Source: Alphaproteobacteria bacterium
GTDB lineage: Bacteria; Pseudomonadota; Alphaproteobacteria; Rickettsiales; RI-342
Direction of reading: 5' to 3'
Length of the DNA stretch: 17,906 nucleotides
Assembly (NCBI GenBank): GCA_020851915.1
Contig: JADZBT010000011.1
Coordinates: 1 to 17,906 of the forward strand
Positions within the stretch are counted from its first letter, which is position 1, and every line of letters starts with the position of its first letter. The position numbers were made by a program, and so were the translations under genes. Positions 11,381 through 17,785 of this stretch are shown piece by piece. The notes beneath the pieces are model-generated. The model had not been told where the DNA came from. It saw only the letters and a program-made list of their open reading frames with translations, and searched no databases.

Positions 11381-12629
11381 GGTCTTCTCCTGTGTAGGTC
11401 AGCGATAACGCCCCCGGCTGCAACGCGGCGATGGGAACGCGGTCGCCTGCGGCGAATTTCTCTTTTCCCTCCGGCAATATTGCCCAGCAGTTGGCTTCGA
11501 GCAGCGGGTGGATCTTGAAGGATTCCTGCCCGTCCAGAAGCCGGACGCAAAGCATCCCGTTCGCCTCAATGGATGCCACCGCTTTCTGGAAAAAACGCAG
11601 GTCGGTTTTTTTCTTCACGTCATTGGCAAGTGTCGCCAGCGGGAAGGATTCACCGTCCTGCCCGGTCATGCGGCGCAGCAGCGGTTCTACGAAAAAGCGC
11701 AGTCCCACCACCGCCGAGATAGGATTCCCCGGCAGGCCGAAATAATGCGTGCCGTTGGGGAAGCGCGCATAGAGCACCGGCTTTCCCGGGCGGATGGCCA
11801 CCTTGTGGAAGTGGATGGTAGCTCCCAGATTCCGCAGGGAATCCGGGATGAAATCATGCCGTCCCGCCGATACCGCGCCGGTGGATATGATGACGTCCGA
11901 GGCTGCCAGCACCTCGCGCACGCGTGCCTCGAACACCTCCGGCTCGTCATGGATGATGCCCGCATAGGTGGCCTGCGCGCCGCGTTCCCTGAGGGCCGCC
12001 AGCAGGTAGGGCGCGTTGGAATTGCGTATCTGCCCGGGCTGCAACGGTATGGCGGCATCGTCCACCAGTTCTTTCCCCGTGCTGAACACCGTCACGCGCG
12101 GGTGCGGATGGACGCGCAGTTTCTCCACGCCGACCGCAGCCAGCGCCATGATCTGCATCGCGCCGATACGGGTTCCTGCCTGCACTACGGCATCGTCCGG
12201 CTGGAAATCCTCTCCGGCGCTGCGGATGTTATTGCCGCGCTCCACCGGTGCGGTGAGGGAAATTTCCAGCGGACGCCCTTCCGCGTTGCGCCGGGTGACG
12301 GTGACATCCTCAATTTTCACCACGGCATCGTAGCCGTCCGGCACGGGTGCGCCGGTCATAATTTCCCACGCTCCGCCCGCACCGGAGGCGAGGGCATCGC
12401 CCGCCACTGTGCTGCCCCGGACGGGTAGGGTGGCAGGCACGCGCAGCGTGTCCGCGCTATGCACCGCAAAGCCATCCATCGCGGAATTGGCGAAGGAAGG
12501 AACCTGTGCGGCGCTGGCGATGGGTTCGGCGGTCACTAACCCTGCTGCATCGGCCAGCGGAACCGTTACCGGCGCGAGCAACGCCGCTTCGTTCCGAAGT
12601 ATATGGAGTGCATCTTCGTACGCGATCAT
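11334..12629 (-). CDS. moeA: Molybdopterin molybdenumtransferase MoeA (431 aa)
   Basis: MoeA inserts molybdate into adenylylated molybdopterin, the step after MogA. Family motifs in order are ANSAMDGFAV, TGAPVPDGYDAVVKIED, GNNIRSAGEDF, VFSTGKELVD, IISTGAVSAGRHDF and RPGKPVLYARF followed by FGLPGNPISAVVG. The usual TGGVS(x)G is TGAVSAG here, a small deviation. The length of about 430 matches bacterial MoeA (about 400-430). The start at 12629 forms ATGA with the moaC-mogA stop; a longer reading up to 12830 lies within moaC-mogA and adds no family sequence. The 3' end overlaps moaD by 47 bases. Confidence 0.94.
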   Translation of the reverse strand: MIAYEDALHILRNEAALLAPVTVPLADAAGLVTAEPIASAAQVPSFANSAMDGFAVHSADTLRVPATLPVRGSTVAGDALASGAGGAWEIMTGAPVPDGYDAVVKIEDVTVTRRNAEGRPLEISLTAPVERGNNIRSAGEDFQPDDAVVQAGTRIGAMQIMALAAVGVEKLRVHPHPRVTVFSTGKELVDDAAIPLQPGQIRNSNAPYLLAALRERGAQATYAGIIHDEPEVFEARVREVLAASDVIISTGAVSAGRHDFIPDSLRNLGATIHFHKVAIRPGKPVLYARFPNGTHYFGLPGNPISAVVGLRFFVEPLLRRMTGQDGESFPLATLANDVKKKTDLRFFQKAVASIEANGMLCVRLLDGQESFKIHPLLEANCWAILPEGKEKFAAGDRVPIAALQPGALSLTYTGEDHADHATTVRRLQAVR

Positions 12630-13702
12630 GCGGCTTTCTCCCCGTGCGCGTGATGCTGGCAGGCACAGCCATGATGTTTTTTCTCGCGCGGCGTGCCGGA
12701 TACCAGCGCGAGCGCATGCGGCAATACGGCGCGCAGCGCGTCCATGCCTTCCTTCACCGCCTTGGGGCTGCCTGGCAGGGCGATGACCAGCATATCGCCG
12801 ATGACCACCGCAGTGGAACGGCTGAGCCACGACAGTGGTTGATGCTGTGCGCCGCTGCTGCGTAGCAGCTCGCCGATGCCGGGGATCTCGCGCGCGGAGA
12901 GGTGTGCCAGCGTGTCGGGCGTGATGTCGCGCGGGGCGAGCCCCGTGCCGCCGGTGGTGATGACCAGCTGCGCCGTACCGGAGAGCGATGCGAGCGCCAC
13001 TTCCAGCGCGGAAGCTTCGTCGGGGATGACGCCGTATTCGGGCGCAGGGCAGCCCAGCATTTCCAGCTCTTTTCGCAGGAGTACGCCGGATTCATCCGCA
13101 TAGACGCCTTTGCTGGCGCGGTCGCTGAGCGTGATGACCGCCGCGCGGATGCCCTCCAGCGGGCGCTCGTTCTTTTCTACCAGCAGACCGGACAGCGCGT
13201 CGGGCAACCCGTCGGGATGCACCCAGCGGCCTTTCTTGCCGCCTTCCTTGAGCAACAGGCGCGTATCGGAGATGGTGAGTGCCGGTTCCACCGGCTTGGT
13301 GAGATCATAGAGCGTGAGCAGCGCGGCCTGTACGCCCGCGAGCGCTTCCATCTCCACCCCGGTCTTGGCGGTGGTGGCCACAACGCAATAGACCGCGACG
13401 GACGCGGTGTTTGCCTCTAGCTCCAGATGTACCGCCACGTGATCCAGCATCAGCGGATGGCAGAGGGGGATCTGTTGCCATGCGTTCTTCGCGCCCTGCA
13501 CGCCTGCGATCTCGGCGAGCTTCAGCACGTCGCCTTTGGGCAGCGTACCGTCCTTGATGCGCGTGAAGGCCTGCGCGCCCACCTGAATGCGCCCCATCGC
13601 CAGCGCGCGCCGGAAGCTCGGCTGCTTGGCCGTGATGTCCGCCATGTGATAGGCGCTGTTTTTGAAAAACTCCTCCATGCCGCGATGGTTGCCATGTTCC
13701 AT
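12626..13702 (-). CDS. Bifunctional MoaC-MogA (cPMP synthase plus molybdopterin adenylyltransferase, 358 aa)
   Basis: The N-terminal domain (about 15-160) is MoaC, which with MoaA makes cyclic pyranopterin monophosphate. It has PLCHPLML (His82), TGVEMEALAGVQ and LYDLTK (Asp133, Lys136). After a linker, residues 184-335 are a MogA/MoaB domain that adenylylates molybdopterin: ITLSDRASKGVYADESG, ITTGGTGLAPRDITPDT and ALPGSPKAVKEG. Such fusions are known (MoaC/MoaB or MoaC/MogA bifunctional proteins) but are not the commonest arrangement. The C-terminus has a Cys/His tail (HHGCACQHHAHG, 343-354) not expected in MogA. AGGAGG seven bases before ATG 13702 decides the start. The next gene overlaps by ATGA. 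Confidence 0.93.
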   Translation of the reverse strand: MEHGNHRGMEEFFKNSAYHMADITAKQPSFRRALAMGRIQVGAQAFTRIKDGTLPKGDVLKLAEIAGVQGAKNAWQQIPLCHPLMLDHVAVHLELEANTASVAVYCVVATTAKTGVEMEALAGVQAALLTLYDLTKPVEPALTISDTRLLLKEGGKKGRWVHPDGLPDALSGLLVEKNERPLEGIRAAVITLSDRASKGVYADESGVLLRKELEMLGCPAPEYGVIPDEASALEVALASLSGTAQLVITTGGTGLAPRDITPDTLAHLSAREIPGIGELLRSSGAQHQPLSWLSRSTAVVIGDMLVIALPGSPKAVKEGMDALRAVLPHALALVSGTPREKKHHGCACQHHAHGEKAA

Positions 13703-13705
13703 AAC

Positions 13706-14710
13706 TTATCCTCCTACCGATGCCAGATGCGGGGTGATCCCCGTGTTACCGAGCGCCAGAAAATGCGACGAGCATTTATAGGCCAGTTGATCCTGTATCA
13801 ATGCGCGCAGCAGGGGCTGTTGTTCGTCTTCCTGCAACAGATGACGTAGCGCGATGCCCTGTTCGCCGAACAGGCAGAGCCGCAGGTCGCCCGTCGAGGT
13901 GACGCGCAGCCGGTTGCATCCGGCGCAGAAATCCTTGGAGTAGGGGGCTATCAATCCGATGGTTCCGGCATAATCCGGGTGGGTGTATACCTGCGCGGGG
14001 CCTGCGTCAACGCAGCGTGTCGCGCGTGTCCAGCCCGCTTTCTCCAGCGGCGCTTTGATGGTATCCGCCGAAGCATGGTACGTGCGGAAATATTCCAGAT
14101 TCTCGCCGGTCTGCATCAGCTCGATGAAGCGGATGGAGATCGGCGTCCGCCGCGCCCAGTCGAGATAGTCCGGCAATTCGTCGTCATTGACACCCCGGAG
14201 CAGCACGACATTGACCTTCACATCGCGGAACCCCGCGTCGAGGGCGGCCTCTACCCCTTCCAGCACTTCGCTGAAGCGGTCATGCCCGGTGATGCGGTGG
14301 AAGCGATCCGCCCGCAGGCTGTCCACGCTGACATTGATCGCGGAAAGTCCGGCATCGCGCCATTCCCGCGCATGGTCGCGCAGGCGGTAGCCGTTGGTGG
14401 TGAAGGCCGTTTTGGCGATTTTCGGATGGGAAGAAACAAGCCGTGCGATCTCGGTGAAGTCTTTGCGTACGGTGGGCTCCCCGCCGGTGAGGCGGATCTT
14501 ATGCACTCCCATCGCCGCGAACGCATCCACTACGCGGCGTATCTCCTCCGTGGATAGGAAAGAGGGTTTGCTGGCGCACTGATAGCCATTGGGCAGGCAA
14601 TACTGGCAGCGGAAGTTGCAGACATCCGTGACGGAGAGCCGCAGGTAGGGGAAGTTGCGCCCGAATGTATCGCGCAACGCCACAGGCGCGCTGGTTCTGT
14701 TATCGGTCAC
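13706..14710 (-). CDS. moaA: GTP 3',8-cyclase MoaA (334 aa)
   Basis: A radical SAM enzyme that rearranges GTP in the first step of Moco synthesis, acting with MoaC. The N-terminal radical SAM cluster is CNFRCQYC (Cys31, 35, 38). The C-terminal [4Fe-4S] cluster motif CAGC-x13-C uses Cys262, 265 and 279. The protein ends in the conserved Gly-Gly (ASVGG). The length is normal (about 330). The start is GTG at 14710 with AAGGAG nine bases upstream; an in-frame upstream extension to 14899 has no family similarity and crosses the promoter. It is the first gene of the minus-strand operon and divergent from nnrS, with a shared FNR-like box. Confidence 0.95.
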   Translation of the reverse strand: MTDNRTSAPVALRDTFGRNFPYLRLSVTDVCNFRCQYCLPNGYQCASKPSFLSTEEIRRVVDAFAAMGVHKIRLTGGEPTVRKDFTEIARLVSSHPKIAKTAFTTNGYRLRDHAREWRDAGLSAINVSVDSLRADRFHRITGHDRFSEVLEGVEAALDAGFRDVKVNVVLLRGVNDDELPDYLDWARRTPISIRFIELMQTGENLEYFRTYHASADTIKAPLEKAGWTRATRCVDAGPAQVYTHPDYAGTIGLIAPYSKDFCAGCNRLRVTSTGDLRLCLFGEQGIALRHLLQEDEQQPLLRALIQDQLAYKCSSHFLALGNTGITPHLASVGG

Positions 14711-14732
14711 TCTATCAGACTCCTTTCCAAAC

Positions 14733-14767
14733 CCGGGAGGCTGCGGCGTTTCCACACACAACCCCGG
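14733..14767 (-). promoter_or_regulatory. Leader hairpin upstream of moaA
   Basis: On the transcript strand CCGG-GGTTGTG pairs with CGCAGCC-(TC)-CCGG around an 11-base loop containing GGAAAC. It ends seven bases before the moaA Shine-Dalgarno sequence. It would lie in a leader of about 105 bases if transcription starts near 14815. Moco-responsive riboswitches precede moaA in other proteobacteria and have GC-rich stems with GGAAAC-like segments. I cannot fit the full motif, so this is a candidate regulatory hairpin only. Confidence 0.35.
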
Positions 14768-14821
14768 CGCAGTAGCCATATCCATCTGAGGACTTAGGCC
14801 AAGGCGCTTCAGAGTAGTGCC

Positions 14822-14827
14822 CTTGTA
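14822..14827 (-). promoter_or_regulatory. Candidate -10 element for the moaA operon
   Basis: Read on the minus strand as TACAAG. Its centre lies 32 bases from the centre of the FNR-like box, the spacing of a class II (-41.5) FNR promoter, giving a predicted start near 14815. Confidence 0.45.
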
Positions 14828-14849
14828 GCACCCGGCCAAAACACCAAAT

Positions 14850-14863
14850 GTGACGCAGGTCAA
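14850..14863. promoter_or_regulatory. FNR/DNR-type binding box shared by moaA and nnrS
   Basis: GTGAC-GCAG-GTCAA contains a perfect TGAC-N4-GTCA palindrome. It differs from the FNR/DNR-like pattern TTGAY-N4-RTCAA only at its first base. It sits between divergent moaA and nnrS, with plausible -10 elements about 31-32 bases away on both sides. The NIT-Crp protein in this window has the ExxSR recognition helix that reads TTGA half-sites, so it or another FNR-family protein is the likely ligand. Confidence 0.7.
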
Positions 14864-14884
14864 TTTCCTGAATATTACGGGCGC

Positions 14885-14890
14885 TATGGT
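14885..14890 (+). promoter_or_regulatory. Candidate -10 element for nnrS
   Basis: TATGGT has its centre 31 bases from the centre of the FNR-like box. A class II start would fall at about 14898, on or beside the proposed nnrS ATG, so the mRNA may be nearly leaderless. Confidence 0.4.
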
Positions 14891-14897
14891 GGGCGGC

Positions 14898-16121
14898 ATG
14901 AGTCAATTCGTATCTATCGGGTCGCCCGCCGCGCCGGCGGGGCGGAGGGTGGTGTTGTTCGCGCACGGGTTCCGCCCGTTCTTTCTGGCGGCGGGTGCGT
15001 ATGCGGTCATCGCCATGCTGCCGTGGTTCGCCTTTTTGTTCAGCGAGGGCGGGGTGCTGCGTTCGGTGCTCGATGTCGCGACCGATCCGCGCATCTGGCA
15101 CGGGCACGAGATGGTATTCGGCTTTGTGGCGGCTGCCATCGCGGGATTCCTGCTGACGGCGATCCCCAACTGGACTGGTTGCCCGCCGGTGTCCGGCGTA
15201 CGTCTCGCGGGACTATTTGCCATCTGGTTGCTGGGCCGAATCGGATTTTGGACAATGGATGCGATTCCCTGGTTGCACTGGGTGGGAGCGGCCTTTTTCC
15301 CCGCGCTCGTGGCGCTGAAAGCGCCGGTTCTGATACGCGCGGGGAAATACCGCAACATGGCGTTCATCCCGTTGCTTCTGCTGCTGTTCGCCTGCGACAT
15401 GATTTCGCTTCGGGGGTTGGAAACGGGGGATAGCGCCTTTGCCGCGCAAGGGCTGCTCGCCGCCGCCTGTATCATTACGCTGATGGTGGCGATCATCGGC
15501 GGGCGGGTGATTCCCGGCTTTACGCGCAATGCATTGATACACCGCAATATTCCGCAGAATATCCGTTCTTTCCTCTGGCTCGACCGGTTATGTATCGGGG
15601 GAGGGGTGCTTTTTGCGATCACCACGGTGTTCCCGTTCTGGGAGCCGCTTTCCGCCGCTGTGGCGCTCAGCGCTGGCGTAGCGCATTTTATCCGCCTGTC
15701 CTTCTGGCAGGGCTGGAAGAGCCTGCGCGATCCGCTCGTATGGGTGCTGCATGCCGGGTATATCTGGCTGCCTGTCGGGATGACACTCTCCGGATTATCA
15801 CATCTCGGGCTGGTGGATCATTTCATCGCGCTGCATGCCCTGACATCGGGCATGATGGGTATAATGATTCTGGCCATCATGTCGCGGGCGTCGCTGGGGC
15901 ATACGGGGCGGAAGCTGGAAGCATCGCCCGTCATGGCCGGCGGGTATCTGTGCGTCCTCACCGCCGTCGTGTTGCGGACATTGATACCGCTCACTGGCAT
16001 CGTCGACACGGCGACCTGCCTGAAATGGTCGGCCCTATTATGGATGGCGGGTTTTTCGCTGTTCGTCGTGGTCTATGCCCCGATACTGCTTCGCCCTCGG
16101 GCGGATGGGCGGCCAGGCTAG
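14898..16121 (+). CDS. nnrS: NnrS-family haem/copper membrane protein (407 aa)
   Basis: NnrS proteins are polytopic membrane proteins, reported to bind haem and copper, linked to denitrification and resistance to nitric oxide stress. Family motifs seen are FRPFFLAAG, WHGHEMVFGFVAAAIAGFLLTAIPNWTG, GRVIPGFTRN and IMSRASLGHTGR; about 12 hydrophobic segments cover the length. ATG at 14898 is chosen because the earlier GTG at 14850 lies inside the FNR-like box; ATG at 14886 is also possible. Upstream bases GGTGG are only a weak ribosome-binding site. It is divergent from moaA, and its TAG stop overlaps the convergent NIT-Crp stop within CTAG. NO-related control through the box is inferred. Confidence 0.92.
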   Translation: MSQFVSIGSPAAPAGRRVVLFAHGFRPFFLAAGAYAVIAMLPWFAFLFSEGGVLRSVLDVATDPRIWHGHEMVFGFVAAAIAGFLLTAIPNWTGCPPVSGVRLAGLFAIWLLGRIGFWTMDAIPWLHWVGAAFFPALVALKAPVLIRAGKYRNMAFIPLLLLLFACDMISLRGLETGDSAFAAQGLLAAACIITLMVAIIGGRVIPGFTRNALIHRNIPQNIRSFLWLDRLCIGGGVLFAITTVFPFWEPLSAAVALSAGVAHFIRLSFWQGWKSLRDPLVWVLHAGYIWLPVGMTLSGLSHLGLVDHFIALHALTSGMMGIMILAIMSRASLGHTGRKLEASPVMAGGYLCVLTAVVLRTLIPLTGIVDTATCLKWSALLWMAGFSLFVVVYAPILLRPRADGRPG

Positions 16122-17695
16122 GCGTGTTCTTCTGCGTGGCGGTGCGCGGTGCAGTTCTGGTTGGGGCAATCGGGCGTGCCGTGGCGGTCGCACACGGCTG
16201 CCGTTTCCGTATCGCAATAGCCGCACAGGGAGGACAGGTTGGGGATCACCACCGTATTGTTCTCGATGCGGAATCCTTTTTCTTTCAGGCGCTTGAGCGC
16301 GCGAGAGAAGGTTTCCCGCTTCATGTCGAGATAGGAGGCGATGAGCGACTTATCGTAAGGGAGTTCCACGCAGCGGGACATATGCCCCTGTTCCAGCAAT
16401 AGTTTCAGCAGGAACCAGCCGATACGCTCGTCGGCGGATTTCAGGCGTGCATTCTCGATCTGGCGGATGAGGCTCTGCGAGCGGTATGACATGCTGGCCA
16501 GCAGGTTCAGCGCCAGTTCGTTATTGTCGCGCACCCGTTCGCGTATCATCGGCGCGGGCAGGGAGAGCAGGATGGTATCCTCCACGATCTGCGCGCTTAC
16601 CGGGAACGTGGTGTTGAGGAACACGGCGGATTCCATGATGGAGTCACCGCTGGAGAGCATTTGCAGGATGGTTTCCTCGCCTGCTGCTGTGCCTTTGAAC
16701 AGCTTCACCCAGCCTTTCAGTATGACATAGAGGCGATTGGCCTGTTCGCCTTCGAGAAACAGCATCTTTCCCTTGCGGAATTCGCGCACCTGTCCATGCT
16801 GAAGCAGCCGGTCGAGGTCGTGCGCCGGAATGCCCGAGAACAGCTGGAGAGAATGGATCAGATCCTGATATTGCATCAGGGAGTTTCCCAATGCCGTGCT
16901 TTCGGGCGGGATGGGGGAGGGGACAACCGTTGGTTTGCCGAGTGTTCTCTCCAGTTGCTGTTCCAGCGTATGCAGCGCATCGACCTTCTCGGTCACCAGA
17001 TCGAACCATGCTGCGGGCGTCAGGGAGTGGAGCAGTGGTGATTCCGGCGATTGCCGCAATGCCTCGTGTATATCGTCCAGTTTCCGTATCGCCGGGGTTT
17101 CCAGCAGAGTGCGGAGCAGCTCTTTCTGCGCGTCGTCCGCCAGTGCCAGAAACATCTTGCGGTGGTTCTCCTGTTCGGCGAGCAGGAACAGCAGCCGCTC
17201 ACGGAATTCCTCGTTGTGGAAGGAGTAACCGATGAATCCGCGTGCGCCGATGGCGCGTTCCAGTCCCACGCGCTCCTTGCATTGCAGGAAGGCGTTATAG
17301 GCGCTTACGCGCGCAGGGTCATTCCCTTCCGTATAGAGCGCGATCTCGACCATCGTCTGCACGAGGGGGCCGATCAGCTGGTGGGAATAATAGTCGATGG
17401 CATGCGATGGCATCACGCCGCATGCCTCTATCTCTTCGCGCTTTTCTGACAGGCCAGCCCATTGCTCCAGTACCTGGACGATCCTTCTCTCCTGCGCGGG
17501 TTTCAGCGTGGCTTCTTTGTGCCAGCGGCCCCACGCCTCGCGGAGCGCCTGAACCTGCCGGTCGGTTTCCATGAACTGCGCTTCCATGCGTTCGCGGAAC
17601 AAGAGCCCCTCGCTGCCGAGGAATATCGCCGCGCACCCCCGCTCGCGCTGCAGGTGGTGGGCGGTGTTTCCAAGGATATGGAGAGCTTCTTTCAT
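16118..17695 (-). CDS. NIT-domain/Crp-Fnr fusion transcription regulator with Cys-rich tail (525 aa)
   Basis: Residues about 12-240 match the NIT (nitrate/nitrite-sensing) domain: LQRERGCAAIFLGSEG, IDYYSHQLIGPLVQ, CKERVGLERAIGARGF and LLAEQENHRKMF. NIT domains are known from NasR and other signalling proteins. After a linker, 282-395 is a Crp/Fnr cyclic-nucleotide-type beta-barrel (LFSGIPAHDLDRLL, FRKGKMLFLEGEQANRLYVI). Residues 420-490 are a helix-turn-helix with recognition helix KRETFSRALKRL; Glu461, Ser464 and Arg465 correspond to the FNR residues that read TTGA. No N-terminal FNR iron-sulfur cysteines exist. The tail has Cys491, 494, 502, 510 and 515 plus several His. It probably senses nitrate or nitrite and controls the moaA/nnrS box. 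It is convergent with nnrS. The start at 17695 lacks a strong ribosome-binding site. Confidence 0.9.
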   Translation of the reverse strand: MKEALHILGNTAHHLQRERGCAAIFLGSEGLLFRERMEAQFMETDRQVQALREAWGRWHKEATLKPAQERRIVQVLEQWAGLSEKREEIEACGVMPSHAIDYYSHQLIGPLVQTMVEIALYTEGNDPARVSAYNAFLQCKERVGLERAIGARGFIGYSFHNEEFRERLLFLLAEQENHRKMFLALADDAQKELLRTLLETPAIRKLDDIHEALRQSPESPLLHSLTPAAWFDLVTEKVDALHTLEQQLERTLGKPTVVPSPIPPESTALGNSLMQYQDLIHSLQLFSGIPAHDLDRLLQHGQVREFRKGKMLFLEGEQANRLYVILKGWVKLFKGTAAGEETILQMLSSGDSIMESAVFLNTTFPVSAQIVEDTILLSLPAPMIRERVRDNNELALNLLASMSYRSQSLIRQIENARLKSADERIGWFLLKLLLEQGHMSRCVELPYDKSLIASYLDMKRETFSRALKRLKEKGFRIENNTVVIPNLSSLCGYCDTETAAVCDRHGTPDCPNQNCTAHRHAEEHA

Positions 17696-17710
17696 AGTAG
17701 CCGGATAGAC

Positions 17711-17748
17711 CCGTTTGCGTGCGTAGGGTTCTGTATAGGGGCAAACGG
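17711..17748. promoter_or_regulatory. Spaced inverted repeat at the NIT-Crp promoter
   Basis: CCGTTTGC (17711-17718) and GCAAACGG (17741-17748) are perfect 8-base arms, 30 bases centre to centre (about three helical turns). One arm lies between the candidate -35 and -10 and the other just downstream of the start site, which suits an autoregulatory operator. It does not match an FNR box, so a different regulator or an mRNA hairpin is possible. Confidence 0.45.
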
Positions 17749-17760
17749 ATTAAAAAACAA
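17732..17760 (-). promoter_or_regulatory. Candidate promoter of the NIT-Crp gene
   Basis: On the minus strand TTGTTT (17760-17755) is followed after exactly 17 bases by TATACA (17737-17732). It lies in the 90-base gap between hemN and the regulator, about 40 bases before the start codon. Confidence 0.4.
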
Positions 17761-17785
17761 CGCCGTCTTGGAGAAAAAGGGCCGC

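Noticed and set aside
12630..12830. Longer MoeA start inside moaC-mogA
   Set aside because: The extension is the shadow frame of the MogA domain; the ATGA overlap at 12629 gives the normal MoeA N-terminus.
14711..14899. MoaA start extended upstream to 14899
   Set aside because: The added residues have no MoaA similarity and cover the promoter and FNR-like box; GTG at 14710 has a strong ribosome-binding site.
17749..17785. Rho-independent terminator after hemN
   Set aside because: A run of six T is present on the minus strand but no adjacent GC stem pairs well; the T-run is better explained as part of the promoter of the next gene.
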